Assembly: GCF_005795905.1 (NCBI RefSeq) | Contig: NZ_VAWE01000001.1 | Location: 2,204,501-2,268,500 of the forward strand | DNA: 64,000 bases | Direction of reading: 5' to 3' | Source: Streptomyces marianii | Lineage (GTDB): Bacteria > Actinomycetota > Actinomycetes > Streptomycetales > Streptomycetaceae | In this document: piece by piece, positions 1 through 9,692 of the stretch | How positions within the stretch are numbered: the first letter of the stretch is position 1 | How the letters are laid out: every line of letters starts with the position of its first letter | Program-made: the position numbers and the translations under genes | The notes under the pieces: model-generated | The model's input: the letters and a program-made list of their open reading frames with translations, nothing else | The model's database searches: none | What the model was told of the DNA's origin: nothing

Positions 1-467
1 CGCAGGATGCCGGAGCGCGGACGGGCCTCGTCGCGGTACTTCGTCTGGATCTGGTACAGGATGACCGGGAGGTCCTTGTACGAGGTGCACTGGTCCTTCA
101 CCAGCAGGGTGAAGATCTCCTCGTGGGTGGGCCCGAGCAGGTAGTCCGCACCCTTGCGGTCCTGGAGGCGGAACAGCTCGGCGCCGTACTCCTCCCAGCG
201 CCCGGTAGCCTCGTACGGCTCCTTGGGCAGCAGCGCGGGCAGCAGCACCTCCTGGGCGCCGATGGCGTCCATCTCCTCGCGGACGACCCGGGCGACGTTC
301 TCCAGGACTCGCATGCCGAGGGGCAGCCAGCTCCAGATGCCCGCCGCGTTCCGGCGGACGTAGCCGGCACGGACCAGCAGCTTGTGGCTGAGCGTCTCGG
401 CGTCCGCCGGGTCGTCGCGCAGTGTCTTGACCATCAGACGGGACATGCGCTGGACCTGGGCTGCCAT
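1..467 (-). CDS. proS: Prolyl-tRNA synthetase, N-terminal part (cut by window edge)
   Basis: Charges tRNA-Pro with proline in the cytoplasm. Reading from the ATG at 467 towards base 1, the first 155 residues are open and begin [16 protein letters not shown]. They contain the class II features GPTHEE and [10 protein letters not shown] that are typical of bacterial-type ProRS. The C-terminal catalytic and anticodon-binding parts lie outside the window. The start is set by the ATG just after the short leader around 470-500; no better start is in frame. It is followed, in reading direction, by DNA beyond the window. Identity is secure from these motifs; only the 3' part is unseen. Confidence 0.95.
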   Translation of the reverse strand, partial: MAAQVQRMSRLMVKTLRDDPADAETLSHKLLVRAGYVRRNAAGIWSWLPLGMRVLENVARVVREEMDAIGAQEVLLPALLPKEPYEATGRWEEYGAELFRLQDRKGADYLLGPTHEEIFTLLVKDQCTSYKDLPVILYQIQTKYRDEARPRSGIL

Positions 468-592
468 GGATTGTCTCCTGCGTACAAGTGCGTACAAGAA
501 AGGGTGATGTCCAGGAGGTTAGCCGGGCGGTGCCAGCGGGCGGAAATCAGTCCCGTTCCGCACACCCGTCGCGCGTGCGTGCGGTACGGCCA

Positions 593-1135
593 TCAGGCGC
601 CGCGCAGCAGTGGCAGCGGGGCCCCCATCACCGCGTACGGCTTCGGAGCGCTGGGGAAGACGACCTGGCGCGCCAGGTCCTGGTAGCCGAGGGCGCGGTA
701 CAGGCCGCGTGCCCGGCTCTCGGTGTCGATCGCGGACAGGATGGAGCGGGGCTGGGCGGCGCCGTCGGTGATGGTGGTGATCAGCCGGCGGCCGATGCCC
801 CTCCCCTGGTAGGCCGGGTGGACATGGAGCTCGGTGATCACGAAGGAATCGTCCAGCCAGTCGTCGGAACCGTTGCTGCGCAGATACGGCTCCACGACCG
901 TGGACCACCAGTGGGTGCGGTCGTTTGGCATCCCGTACACGAACCCCACCAGTCGGCCCGCGGGAGTCGTCGCGCCGAGGGCGTGGGCCCCGGGGCTGAG
1001 CAGGTGCCGGAGCACGATGTGGCGGCGGATACCGATCTCCTCCGCGGTGAGGCCGAAGGCGAGGGCCTGCACGGAGAGGGCGTCGTCCACGCGTGCGGCG
1101 AGGTTGACCGGCGCGACCTCGACATCGTGTTCCAT
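593..1135 (-). CDS. GNAT family N-acetyltransferase
   Basis: A 180-residue single-domain acetyltransferase of the Gcn5 type, expected to move an acetyl group from acetyl-CoA to an amine. The acetyl-CoA binding motif A is visible around residues 105-122 as ELHVHPAYQGRGIGRRLI, containing the Q/R-x-x-G-x-G signature. The C-terminal part ends with ARGLYRALGYQ, the usual beta-bulge region of the fold. The substrate cannot be read from sequence. It lies between proS and a second GNAT gene on the same strand, separated from the latter by about 30 bases, so the two may be cotranscribed. Confidence 0.85.
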   Translation of the reverse strand: MEHDVEVAPVNLAARVDDALSVQALAFGLTAEEIGIRRHIVLRHLLSPGAHALGATTPAGRLVGFVYGMPNDRTHWWSTVVEPYLRSNGSDDWLDDSFVITELHVHPAYQGRGIGRRLITTITDGAAQPRSILSAIDTESRARGLYRALGYQDLARQVVFPSAPKPYAVMGAPLPLLRGA

Positions 1136-1163
1136 GCGGGAACCCTACTTCTCCGCCTGCCGC

Positions 1164-2024
1164 TCAGAACAGCACGCTCATGAACGCACCGACCTCGCGG
1201 AATCCCACCCGTCGGTACGCCGCGCGGGCCGCGGTGTTGTAGTCGTTCACGTACAGGCTGACGAGCGGTGCGACATCGGCGAGGGCGTAGCTGATCACGG
1301 CCGCCATCCCGGTCTCGGACAGGCCGCGTCCGCGGTACTCGGGGGCGACCCAGACGCCCTGGATCTGGCACGCCAGCGGTGTGGCGGCGCCGATCTCGGC
1401 CTTGAAGACGACCTTGCCGTCGTCGATCCTGGCGAAGGAGCGGCCCGTGCCCACGAGTTCGGCGATCCGGGCCTGGTAGAGCAGTCCGCCGTCACCGGCC
1501 ATCGGGGAGACGCCGACCTCCTCGGTGAACATGGCCACGCACGCGGGCATGATCACCTCCATCTCGTCCTTGCGGATGCGCCGCACGTACGGGTCGGGCT
1601 CGATGTCCCGGGGCAGGGACTCGGTGACCATGAGCGGCTGGTGGGCGCGGACTTCGCGGGCCGGGCCCCAGCTGGGCTCCAGCAGCTTCCACAGCGCGGA
1701 GGTGGTCTCGGCCGGCCCCACGATGGACGAGCAGCGGCGGCCGGCCCTGCGGGCACGGTCGGCGAAGGCGCGGACGGCCTCGGGGGTGGCGCAGATGGGG
1801 ACGAGATTGGCGCCGGAGTAGCAGAGCGAGCGGAGCCGTCCGTCCGCGTACCAGCCCCACATCTCGCCGCCGAGGCGCCAGGGGTCGAGTCCTGCGACCT
1901 GGACCCGGGCGGTGACGAACGCGTTGGCGACCGGGTCGCTCTCCAGGACCGCGAGGGTGGCCCCCAGGTCGTCGGGATCGAGGACCCGGGTGGTCGTCTG
2001 CGTCAACACGAGAGGGCCCTCCAT
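1164..2024 (-). CDS. DUF4081-type GNAT N-acetyltransferase
   Basis: About 286 residues. The N-terminal half matches the DUF4081 domain found before GNAT domains in actinobacteria, and the C-terminal half is a GNAT fold with VWVAPEYRGRGLSETG as the acetyl-CoA loop and a TAARAAYRRVGF beta-bulge segment. Substrate unknown. I chose the ATG at 2024, preceded by AAGGAG; a GTG at 2009, with GGAGGG ahead of it, is an equally usable start. In many actinobacteria this gene sits immediately beside ispG, as here, but no functional link is shown by the sequence. Confidence 0.85.
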   Translation of the reverse strand: MEGPLVLTQTTTRVLDPDDLGATLAVLESDPVANAFVTARVQVAGLDPWRLGGEMWGWYADGRLRSLCYSGANLVPICATPEAVRAFADRARRAGRRCSSIVGPAETTSALWKLLEPSWGPAREVRAHQPLMVTESLPRDIEPDPYVRRIRKDEMEVIMPACVAMFTEEVGVSPMAGDGGLLYQARIAELVGTGRSFARIDDGKVVFKAEIGAATPLACQIQGVWVAPEYRGRGLSETGMAAVISYALADVAPLVSLYVNDYNTAARAAYRRVGFREVGAFMSVLF

Positions 2025-2191
2025 CACTCCTTGAGGGCAACGACAGGTGCCGCTCGGTCGGCCGGCTCCTGGGCGTAAACGTGGTGGTGTACGGCCTGCC
2101 GGTCTGTGCACTGTACCCGGATACCCGGGAGCGGGCCCCTCACGCGAATGGGCCGGGCCGCCTGCGCGGACCCGGCCCTTGCGGCGGTCGG

Positions 2192-3346
2192 TCAGCCGAC
2201 GGAGACCTCGGGCTCCCCGGAGGCCACGCCGTCCTTCTCCATCTGCTCGGCGATCTTCATCGCCTCCTCGATCAGGGTCTCGACGATCTTCGACTCCGGG
2301 ACCGTCTTGATCACCTCGCCCTTGACGAAGATCTGGCCCTTGCCGTTGCCGGAGGCCACACCCAGGTCGGCTTCACGGGCCTCGCCGGGGCCGTTCACGA
2401 CGCAGCCCATGACGGCGACGCGCAGGGGCACCTCCATGCCCTCGAGGCCCGCGGTGACCTGGTCGGCCAGCTTGTAGACGTCGACCTGGGCGCGGCCGCA
2501 GGACGGGCAGGAGACGATCTCCAGCCGGCGCTGGCGCAGGTTCAGCGACTCCAGGATCTGGATGCCGACCTTGACCTCCTCGGCCGGGGGCGCGGACAGC
2601 GACACGCGGATGGTGTCGCCGATGCCCTCGCTGAGCAGCGCGCCGAAGGCGACGGCGGACTTGATGGTGCCCTGGAAGGCCGGGCCGGCCTCCGTCACGC
2701 CGAGGTGGAGCGGGTAGTCGCACTGCGCGGCCAGCTGCCGGTAGGCGTTGACCATGACGACCGGGTCGTTGTGCTTGACCGAGATCTTGATGTCGCGGAA
2801 GTCGTGCTCCTCGAAGAGCGAGGCCTCCCACAGCGCCGACTCGACGAGCGCCTCGGGGGTGGCCTTGCCGTACTTCTGGAGCAGCCGCCGGTCGAGCGAG
2901 CCCGCGTTCACACCGATGCGGATGGGAGTGCCGGCGTCCCTGGCCGCCTTGGCGATCTCCTTGACCTTGTCGTCGAACTGCTTGATGTTGCCGGGGTTGA
3001 CGCGGACCGCGGCACAGCCCGCGTCGATGGCCGCGAAGACGTACTTCGGCTGGAAGTGGATGTCCGCGATCACCGGGATCTGCGACTTCCGAGCGATGGT
3101 GGAGAGTGCGTCGGCGTCGTCCTGCGTAGGGCACGCGACGCGGACGATCTGGCAGCCGGACGCGGTGAGCTCGGCGATCTGCTGCAGCGTGGCACCGACG
3201 TCGGAGGTCCGCGTCGTCGTCATCGACTGCACCGACACGGGTGCGTCGCCACCGACGGCGACCGAGCCGACCTGGATCTTGCGGCTGGCCCTCCGGTCGG
3301 CGAGCTTGGTCGGAACGGACGGCATCCCGAGAGAAATCGCGGTCAT
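2192..3346 (-). CDS. ispG: 4-hydroxy-3-methylbut-2-enyl diphosphate synthase (flavodoxin-type)
   Basis: Converts methylerythritol cyclodiphosphate to HMBPP in the MEP isoprenoid pathway, using a 4Fe-4S cluster. The 384-residue protein has the TIM-barrel N-terminal part ([37 protein letters not shown]) and C-terminal cluster cysteines in [11 protein letters not shown] and [13 protein letters not shown]. The length fits the short bacterial form without the plant insert. Start is the ATG at 3346 giving [15 protein letters not shown]. With dxr two genes upstream, two enzymes of the same pathway are encoded within 4 kb. Actinomycetes often carry a second ispG copy elsewhere. Confidence 0.97.
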   Translation of the reverse strand: MTAISLGMPSVPTKLADRRASRKIQVGSVAVGGDAPVSVQSMTTTRTSDVGATLQQIAELTASGCQIVRVACPTQDDADALSTIARKSQIPVIADIHFQPKYVFAAIDAGCAAVRVNPGNIKQFDDKVKEIAKAARDAGTPIRIGVNAGSLDRRLLQKYGKATPEALVESALWEASLFEEHDFRDIKISVKHNDPVVMVNAYRQLAAQCDYPLHLGVTEAGPAFQGTIKSAVAFGALLSEGIGDTIRVSLSAPPAEEVKVGIQILESLNLRQRRLEIVSCPSCGRAQVDVYKLADQVTAGLEGMEVPLRVAVMGCVVNGPGEAREADLGVASGNGKGQIFVKGEVIKTVPESKIVETLIEEAMKIAEQMEKDGVASGEPEVSVG

Positions 3347-3461
3347 CTGCTGTGCAACCCCAAGGTGTGGATCGAGGCCCCGACAGGGCGGGCTCCAGCC
3401 TTCGACATTACGCCACGGGTCCGCGGCCCAGCACACCGCGGCGGCAAACCACCCGAAGGGA

Positions 3462-3493
3462 CGCGGCCGGACGCCATACGGTGTCCGGCCGCG
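3462..3493. terminator. Strong GC hairpin between the M50 protease gene and ispG
   Basis: Arms CGCGGCCGGACGCC and GGTGTCCGGCCGCG face each other across a four-base loop in the 195-base space between ispG (start 3346) and the protease (stop 3541). It is placed to end transcription from the dxr-protease pair before ispG. No clear T-run follows, which is usual in Streptomyces. Confidence 0.6.
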
Positions 3494-3540
3494 GTTTCCG
3501 CCCGGGGTCCGGGTGGTGTCCCCCGGGCGAACACGAGCCC

Positions 3541-4842
3541 TCAGGAGATCTTCACCGGGTTCACGATGTCCGCCACCAGCACGAGCAGCGTGAAGCAGAT
3601 GAAGATCCCCGCGACCACGTAGGCGACGGGCATCAGCTTCGCCACGTCGAAGGGGCCGGGGTCGGGCCGGCGGAACAGCCGGGCGGTGTTGCGGCGCACG
3701 GACTCCCACAGCGCTCCCGCGATGTGCCCGCCGTCCAGCGGCAGCAGCGGCAGCATGTTGAACAGGAACAGCGAGAGGTTGAAGCCGGCGAGCAGCATCA
3801 GGAACGTGGCGACGATGCTCTGGGTGGGGGCGTCGAGGTTGAGCACCTCGCCGCTGATCCGGGCCGCGCCGACCACCCCGACCGGGGAGTCGTCCTTGCG
3901 CTCGCCGTCACCGAAGGCCGCCGCCCAGAGGTCCGGCACCTTGGCCGGGAGCGAGACGATCGCCTGGGCGCCGTTCTCGAACATGTCGCCCATGCGGTCC
4001 AGGGACTGCCCGAAGGTCTGCGGCACGATCTCCGTCCTCGCCGCGAAGCCGAGGTAGCCGGCCGGCACGAACTCGCCGGGGACGACCTGACCGTCGGCGT
4101 CCTTCTTGGCCACCATGTTCTTCAGCAGGGTGGCCTGGAGGACCTTCTCCTCGCCGCCGCGGTCGACCGTGATGGTGGCGGGGCCGATGGTGTCGCGGAT
4201 GCGGCTGGACAGCTCTCCCCAGTCGGTGACCGGCACCCCGTTGAAGGCGACGATCCGGTCGTCCTTGAGCAGTCCCGCGGCCGAGGCGGGGGATTCGGGG
4301 TCCGTGGACCTGCAGGTGCTGCGCTCCTCGCTCTGCGGGATGACGCACTGCTGGACACCGGCGACCTGGGTGGTCTGGGTGGCGAAGCCGAACGACATCG
4401 AGACGCCGAGGAAGATCGCCACGGCGAGCACCAGGTTCATAAAGGGGCCCGCGAACATCACGATGACGCGCTTCCACGGCTTGCGCGTGTAGAAGAGCCG
4501 GGTCTCGTCGCCGGGCTTGAGCTCCTCGAAGGCCGCCGTGCGGGCGTCCTCGATCATGCCCCGCCAGGGGGAGGTGGAGCGGGCCTCGACCCGGCCGTCC
4601 GGGCCCGGCGGGAACATCCCGATCATGCGGATGTAGCCGCCGGCCGGGATGGCCTTGATCCCGTACTCGGTCTCCCCCTTGTGGCGCGACCAGATCGTGG
4701 GGCCGAAGCCGACCATGTACTGGGGCACGCGGATACCGAAGAGCTTGGCGGTCGAGAGGTGGCCGAGCTCATGCCAGGCGATGGAGAAGAGCAGTCCGAC
4801 GGCGAAGAGCGCTATGCCGAGGACCGTCAACAGAATCGTCAT
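3541..4842 (-). CDS. M50 site-2 protease, RseP-like membrane metalloprotease
   Basis: A 433-residue membrane zinc protease that cuts transmembrane substrates inside the bilayer, in the RseP/S2P family. The zinc site HELGH is in the first membrane helix (about residues 25-29), and the second motif, [10 protein letters not shown], lies near residue 365. A PDZ-like segment lies between ([20 protein letters not shown]). At least four hydrophobic helices are seen. The ATG at 4842 overlaps the dxr stop codon (ATGA), so the two are translationally coupled. Neighbouring dxr and ispG are a common arrangement in actinobacteria. Likely clients would be anti-sigma factors or remnant signal peptides, but this is inferred from the family. 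Confidence 0.93.
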   Translation of the reverse strand: MTILLTVLGIALFAVGLLFSIAWHELGHLSTAKLFGIRVPQYMVGFGPTIWSRHKGETEYGIKAIPAGGYIRMIGMFPPGPDGRVEARSTSPWRGMIEDARTAAFEELKPGDETRLFYTRKPWKRVIVMFAGPFMNLVLAVAIFLGVSMSFGFATQTTQVAGVQQCVIPQSEERSTCRSTDPESPASAAGLLKDDRIVAFNGVPVTDWGELSSRIRDTIGPATITVDRGGEEKVLQATLLKNMVAKKDADGQVVPGEFVPAGYLGFAARTEIVPQTFGQSLDRMGDMFENGAQAIVSLPAKVPDLWAAAFGDGERKDDSPVGVVGAARISGEVLNLDAPTQSIVATFLMLLAGFNLSLFLFNMLPLLPLDGGHIAGALWESVRRNTARLFRRPDPGPFDVAKLMPVAYVVAGIFICFTLLVLVADIVNPVKIS

Positions 4843-6101
4843 GCGCGAGCCTCCGCTGTCGCCTTCTCTTCCAGTGCGGCCAGTTCCCGGGCGCGGGCGC
4901 GCGCCCAGGTCTCCGCCTCCAGGACGTCCGTGACCGTCAGCGAGGTTCCCCTCCCGGGGGTGCCGTGCTCGCCGACGACTGCAGTGACCGTATCCATGAT
5001 TCCGTTGAACGGCAGCCGTCCCGCCAGGAAAGCGTCCACGCACTCCTCGTTCGCGGCGTTGAACACCGCGGGGGCGGTGCCTCCTTGATCACCGACCTGC
5101 CGGGCGAGTGCCACGGACGGAAAGGCCTCGTCGTCGAGCGGGAAGAACTCCCAGGTGGAGGCCGTCGACCAGTCGAAGGCGGGAGCGGCGCCCGGCACCC
5201 GCTCCGGCCAGCCGATGCCGATGGCGATGGGGCCGCGCATGTCCGGCGGCGTGGCCTGGGCGAGCGTGGACCCGTCCGTGAACTCCACCATCGAGTGAAC
5301 GTAGGACTGGGGGTGGACCACGACCTCGATGCGCTCGAACGGGATGTCGTAGAGGAGGTGGGCCTCGATGACCTCCAGGCCCTTGTTGACCAGGGTGGCG
5401 CTGTTGACCGTGATCACCGGCCCCATCGCCCAGGTGGGATGGGCGAGGGCGTCCTCGGGGGTGACCCGGGAGAGCTCGGCCCGGGTGCGGCCGCGGAAGG
5501 GGCCGCCGGAGGCGGTGACGACGAGCTTGCGGACGTCGGCGCGGGTGCCGGCGGCGAGGGCCTGGAACAGCGCGGCGTGCTCGGAGTCGACGGGGATGAT
5601 CTGGCCGGGCTTCGCGAGCGCCTTCACCAGGGGACCGCCGACGATGAGCGACTCCTTGTTGGCCAGCGCGAGGGTGCGGCCCGCTTCGAGTGCGGCGAGG
5701 GTGGGGGCGAGGCCGATGGACCCGGTGATGCCGTTGAGGACGGTGTGGCACTCGGAGGCGGCGAGCTGGGTCGCCGCCTCCGGCCCGGCCAGGATCTCGG
5801 GGAGCGGCTCGCCCGTTCCGTACCGTGCCCGCAGGGCGTCCCGGAGCGCGGGGACGGCGTTCTCGCGGGCGACGGCGACCGCCCGCACCCGCAGGCGGTG
5901 CGCCTGCTCGGCGAGCAGGTCGACCCGCCCGCCGGCGGCGGAGAGCGCGGTGACGCGGAAGCGGCCGGGATTGCGCTGGACCAGGTCGATGGCCTGCGTG
6001 CCGATGGACCCGGTGGAGCCGAGGACGACGATGTCCCGGCGGCCTTCGGACGGATCGAAGGCGATGTGCGGGTCGGCGAGTGGGGCTGGGCTGTCGCTCA
6101 T
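4839..6101 (-). CDS. dxr: 1-deoxy-D-xylulose-5-phosphate reductoisomerase
   Basis: Catalyses the NADPH-dependent rearrangement and reduction of DXP to MEP, the first committed step of the MEP isoprenoid pathway. The 420-residue protein shows the N-terminal nucleotide loop [15 protein letters not shown], then [22 protein letters not shown] and TASGGPFR around the metal and substrate site, and [10 protein letters not shown] with [11 protein letters not shown]. The start at 6101 ([12 protein letters not shown]) leaves a short actinobacterial N-terminal extension before the Rossmann fold; longer upstream reading has no support. The last four bases overlap the protease start. Confidence 0.97.
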   Translation of the reverse strand: MSDSPAPLADPHIAFDPSEGRRDIVVLGSTGSIGTQAIDLVQRNPGRFRVTALSAAGGRVDLLAEQAHRLRVRAVAVARENAVPALRDALRARYGTGEPLPEILAGPEAATQLAASECHTVLNGITGSIGLAPTLAALEAGRTLALANKESLIVGGPLVKALAKPGQIIPVDSEHAALFQALAAGTRADVRKLVVTASGGPFRGRTRAELSRVTPEDALAHPTWAMGPVITVNSATLVNKGLEVIEAHLLYDIPFERIEVVVHPQSYVHSMVEFTDGSTLAQATPPDMRGPIAIGIGWPERVPGAAPAFDWSTASTWEFFPLDDEAFPSVALARQVGDQGGTAPAVFNAANEECVDAFLAGRLPFNGIMDTVTAVVGEHGTPGRGTSLTVTDVLEAETWARARARELAALEEKATAEARA

Positions 6102-6220
6102 GCCCCCATTGTGTCCGCTGCCGACGCGGGCCCCGACAGCGCGTCCCCTGCGCGCCGCCGGTGCGGGCGCCGCCCGGAGGGGGCGGGCCCGCAGCGGCGG
6201 CCGCACGACGGCCCGGCCGG

Positions 6221-8203
6221 TCAGCGGAACGGGCGGTGGACGTTCTCCCGCGTCGCCGGGCCGGGGGTCGCGTCCGCGATCCAGGGACCGTCGCCGCTCG
6301 GGTCGAGGACGCCCTCCTCGAGCCAGGTGTAGGAGCCGGCGAGGACGTCCTTGACCACGGACCGGTCGACGTCGTCGGTGTTGGTCCACAACCGTCCGAA
6401 GAGCTCCTCGACCCGGATGCGGGACTGCCGGCAGAAGGCGTCCGCCAGCCGGTACGCCTCCCGGCCGTGCTCCCCGGTCCTGCGCAGCAGTTCGGCTCGT
6501 ACGCAGGCGGCGCTCATCGCGAACAGCTCCGCGCCGATGTCGACGATCCGGCCGAGGAAGCCCTGCTTGGTCTCCATCCGGCCCTGCCAGCGGGACATGG
6601 CGTAGAACGTGGAGCGGGCGAGCTTGCGCGACGTGCGCTCCACGTACCGCAGGTGCACGGAGAGGTCCGTGTGCCCGCGCGGGTGGAACTCGGCGTACGA
6701 GCGGGGCAGCTGGCCCGGGCCCGCGACCAGCCTGGGCAGCCAGCGGGCGTAGAACGCCGTGGCCGCCGCGCCCGCCCTGGCCTTGTCGCCGAGCGACTTG
6801 TCGGGGTCGATGATGTCGCCCGCCACGGAGAGGTGCGCGTCCACCGCCTCGCGCGCGATCAGCAGATGCATGATCTCGGTGGAGCCCTCGAAGATGCGGT
6901 TGATGCGCAGGTCACGCAGCAACTGCTCGGTGGGGACGGCCCGTTCGCCACGGGCGGCGAGGGAATCCGCGGTCTCGAAGCCGCGTCCGCCGCGGATCTG
7001 GACGAGCTCGTCGGCGATGAGCCAGGACATCTCGGAGCCGTAGAGCTTGGCGAGGGCGGCCTCGATGCGGATGTCGTTGCGGTCCTCGTCGGCCATCTGG
7101 GACGCCAGGTCGACGACGGCCTCCATGGCGAAGGTGGTCGCCGCGATGAAGGAGATCTTCGCACCTACGGCCTCGTGCTTGGCGACCGGCTTGCCCCACT
7201 GCTCGCGGACCGCGGACCATTCGCGGGCGATCTTCAGGCACCACTTCCCGGCACCGACGCACATCGCGGGCAGTGACAGACGTCCGGTGTTCAGGGTGGT
7301 CAGGGCGATCTTCAGTCCGGCGCCCTCGGGGCCGATGCGGTTCGCGGCGGGCACCCGCACCTGGTGGAAGCGGGTCACGCCGTTCTCGATGCCGCGCAGG
7401 CCCATGAAGGCGTTGCGGTTCTCGACCGTGATTCCCTCGGCGCCCGCCTCGACGACGAAGGCGGTGATGCCGCCCTTGTGGCCCTCGGACTTGGGAACCC
7501 GGGCCATGACGACGAGGAGGTCGGCGACGACTCCGTTGGTCGTCCACAGCTTCACGCCGTCGAGCACGTAGTCGTCGCCGTCGGGCACGGCCGTGGTGGC
7601 CAGGCGCGCCGGGTCGGAGCCGACGTCCGGCTCGGTGAGCAGGAACGCCGAGATGTCGGTGCGGGCCAGGCGCGGCAGGAACGTCTCCTTCTGCTCCTGG
7701 GTGCCGAATATCTTCAGCGGCTGCGGTACGCCGATCGACTGATGCGCGGACAGCAGCGCGCCGATGGCGGGGCTCACGGAGCCGACCAGGGCCAGGGCCT
7801 TGTTGTAGTACACCTGGGTGATGCCGAGGCCCCCGTACTTGGTGTCGATCTTCATGCCGAGGGCGCCGAGCTCCTTGAGGCCCTCGATCACCTCGTCGGG
7901 AATCCGGGCCTGGCGTTCGATGAGCGCGCCGTCGATCTTCGTCTCGCAGAAGTCGCGCAGTCTGGCGAGGAACTCCTCGCCGCGCTGCACGTCCTCGGAG
8001 GCCGGCAGCGGATGGGGGTGGATCAGGTCGAGCCGGAAACGTCCGAGGAACAGCTCCTTGGCGAAGCTGGGCTTGCGCCAGCTCTGCTCGCGCGCGGCCT
8101 CGGCGACCTGGCGTGCCTCACGCTCGGTGACCTTTGGTGCCCCTGTGGCCTCGGGGGACACAGTGACCTTCGGGGTGTCCTGCGGAGTGGATGGTGCGGA
8201 CAT
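6221..8203 (-). CDS. Acyl-CoA dehydrogenase (long actinobacterial form)
   Basis: FAD enzyme that introduces the alpha-beta double bond into acyl-CoA thioesters. The core of about 400 residues carries the family signatures: FLLTEPDVGSDPARL, KLWTTNG, the GAGLKIALTTLNTGRLS segment, and IRGGRGFETADSL close to the expected base region, with RINRIFEGSTEIMHLLIAREA at the end of the standard fold. An extra C-terminal segment of roughly 190 residues, alpha-helical in character, takes the protein to 660 residues, as in VLCAD-like enzymes. The chain length preference cannot be told. Its start at 8203 lies next to a region with no clear promoter. Confidence 0.92.
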   Translation of the reverse strand: MSAPSTPQDTPKVTVSPEATGAPKVTEREARQVAEAAREQSWRKPSFAKELFLGRFRLDLIHPHPLPASEDVQRGEEFLARLRDFCETKIDGALIERQARIPDEVIEGLKELGALGMKIDTKYGGLGITQVYYNKALALVGSVSPAIGALLSAHQSIGVPQPLKIFGTQEQKETFLPRLARTDISAFLLTEPDVGSDPARLATTAVPDGDDYVLDGVKLWTTNGVVADLLVVMARVPKSEGHKGGITAFVVEAGAEGITVENRNAFMGLRGIENGVTRFHQVRVPAANRIGPEGAGLKIALTTLNTGRLSLPAMCVGAGKWCLKIAREWSAVREQWGKPVAKHEAVGAKISFIAATTFAMEAVVDLASQMADEDRNDIRIEAALAKLYGSEMSWLIADELVQIRGGRGFETADSLAARGERAVPTEQLLRDLRINRIFEGSTEIMHLLIAREAVDAHLSVAGDIIDPDKSLGDKARAGAAATAFYARWLPRLVAGPGQLPRSYAEFHPRGHTDLSVHLRYVERTSRKLARSTFYAMSRWQGRMETKQGFLGRIVDIGAELFAMSAACVRAELLRRTGEHGREAYRLADAFCRQSRIRVEELFGRLWTNTDDVDRSVVKDVLAGSYTWLEEGVLDPSGDGPWIADATPGPATRENVHRPFR

Positions 8204-8554
8204 GAGGGACTCACCTCGCCGCTGTCGGAGGGCGGCCGGACCGGAATTACCGACCGGTGCTACTCGTCCGTATCTACCCGATTGCCGGCCACCCCACCAG
8301 TCCTGCGGGGCACCCGGGTGGATCGTGACCCGCTACCACAGATGGACGGCCGGAGCCTCCGCACCGTGAATTGCTCACAGTGGGCCTGACCTGCGGCTCC
8401 TCTCCGGTGCCGCGTCAGCCGAGGTTGAGCCGTCGAGGAGCGGCGTCCGGTGGACGGGATTCCCTCCGGCCCTCCGGGCCGGGGGGAAGGGTCGCAGGGC
8501 CAGGGTTCGACCTGGTGGTGGGGCTGCTCGGTCGATGCGGCAACGCCGCGTCGT
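8204..8554. other. Gene-free stretch with a hairpin and a mobile-element-like scar
   Basis: This 351-base space lies between the acyl-CoA dehydrogenase start and the LysR stop. It holds a CCGGCCC-TCC-GGGCCGG hairpin at 8466-8482, suitable as a LysR terminator, a segment at about 8345-8370 that resembles one arm of the terminator at 11475-11511, and the 60-base repeat at 8491-8550. No protein or RNA gene is convincing here. Confidence 0.5.
8491..8550. repeat. 60-bp ancient repeat shared with 47377-47436
   Basis: Aligned without gaps to the reverse complement of 47377-47436, 48 of 60 bases agree by hand count, ending in an identical CAACGCCGCG. The matching frames read DLVVGLLG in both places, suggesting the 3' tail of a once-mobile coding sequence. 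The other copy lies between two insertion sequences. Confidence 0.5.
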
Positions 8555-9430
8555 TCACTCCCCCCCGATGCCCAACAACTCCAGGAAGGCCGCGGCCGCC
8601 GGGCTGCGACGCTCCCGGCCCCAGATCACGTACTCGACGCGGGCCGGTGCGTCCGTGACCTCGATAGTGGTCATCCCGGCCAGGCCCGCGACGTACGCCG
8701 GCGGGAGCAGGGCCACGCCAAGACCCGCGCCCACCAGACGCGCCAGGTAGTCCGCGTTGGTCACCTCGAAGGCGACCTCGCGGGTGAGGCCGGCGGCGCT
8801 GAAGGCCAGATCGGACTGGGCCCGGCCTGCGGTCTTCGCCGGGAGGTCCACGAACACCTCCGAGGACAGCCGATGGAGGTCGACCGAGGTCTCGCCTGCG
8901 AGCGGGTGGTCCGGGGAGACCACGGCGACCAGCCGCTCGCGGGCCATCTCCCGGGCCATGACGCCCCTGGGGCGGGCCGTGACCGGGACACCGAGGAAGG
9001 CCACCTCGATCTCGCCCTGCCTGACCTGCTCGACGAGCTCGTCGCTCGCTCCCACACCGAGACTGACCCGGGCCTTCGGATGGCGCCGGTGGAAGTCCTT
9101 GAGGACATTGGGAACATCCACGGCGGCGACGGTGGGGATCAGCCCCACCGCGAGGCGTCCGCGCACCTCCCCGACGGCTGCCGCGACTTCGGCGGCGGCC
9201 CGCTCCGCCGCGTCCACGCACTGGCGGGCGGCCGGCAGGAAGGCAGCGCCCGCCGGGGTCAACCGGACCCGGCGGCTGGTCCGTTCGAAGAGCCTCGCAC
9301 CCAATTCCCTCTCCAGGCGCGCGATCTGGTGGCTGAGCGCGGACTGGACCACCAGGCAGCGTTGGGCGGCCCTCGTGAAGCTGTTGGTCTCGGCCACGGC
9401 GATCACGTACCGCATCTGCTGGAGCTCCAT
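8555..9430 (-). CDS. LysR family transcriptional regulator
   Basis: A 291-residue LysR regulator. The N-terminal winged helix-turn-helix (residues 1-60) reads SFTRAAQRCLVVQSALSHQIARLE followed by ARLFERTSRRVRLTPAG; residues from about 90 form the two-lobed effector domain (GRLAVGLIPTVAAVDVPNVL). It is transcribed away from the Rv2466c-like gene, the usual LysR arrangement in which the divergent neighbour is the target. A CGTGAT-ATCACG inverted repeat lies just ahead of its start. The effector is unknown. Alternative readings on the opposite strand are long but lack family features. Confidence 0.93.
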   Translation of the reverse strand: MELQQMRYVIAVAETNSFTRAAQRCLVVQSALSHQIARLERELGARLFERTSRRVRLTPAGAAFLPAARQCVDAAERAAAEVAAAVGEVRGRLAVGLIPTVAAVDVPNVLKDFHRRHPKARVSLGVGASDELVEQVRQGEIEVAFLGVPVTARPRGVMAREMARERLVAVVSPDHPLAGETSVDLHRLSSEVFVDLPAKTAGRAQSDLAFSAAGLTREVAFEVTNADYLARLVGAGLGVALLPPAYVAGLAGMTTIEVTDAPARVEYVIWGRERRSPAAAAFLELLGIGGE

Positions 9431-9438
9431 GGATCCAT

Positions 9439-9459
9439 CGTGATACGCGATTCATCACG
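9439..9459. promoter_or_regulatory. Inverted repeat, candidate LysR operator
   Basis: CGTGAT and ATCACG are separated by nine bases and lie 9 to 29 bases upstream of the LysR start, in the divergent space shared with the gene at 9693. The dyad and location fit an autoregulatory LysR site; binding is inferred. Confidence 0.45.
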
Positions 9460-9692
9460 TGACAAGCATGTATTGGACTCATCGATGTCACCGGCCCGAC
9501 ACTGGTGACAACGCACACGGCAGGAACGCCCTCGGGCCAACTCCGCCGGGCGGGCCCTCGATCGGGACCCCCCGGCAAGCCCGGGATCCGCCTTCCGCCG
9601 CCTTCCCCGACCTCCCGCACCTGGGCGCGCACCGCCAAGGCGTGCTTTGGCGCGCGCTCGTGCCCGCAACACCGAAAGGACGAGCGACCGCC

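Noticed and set aside
834..2078. Long plus-strand frame of 414 codons over the two GNAT genes
   Set aside because: It is the GC-skew shadow of minus-strand acetyltransferase genes whose motifs are intact; the frame itself has no family features.
8345..8395. Second copy of the 11475-11511 terminator as a dispersed repeat element
   Set aside because: Only one arm and part of the loop match; too short to separate from chance or common terminator sequence.
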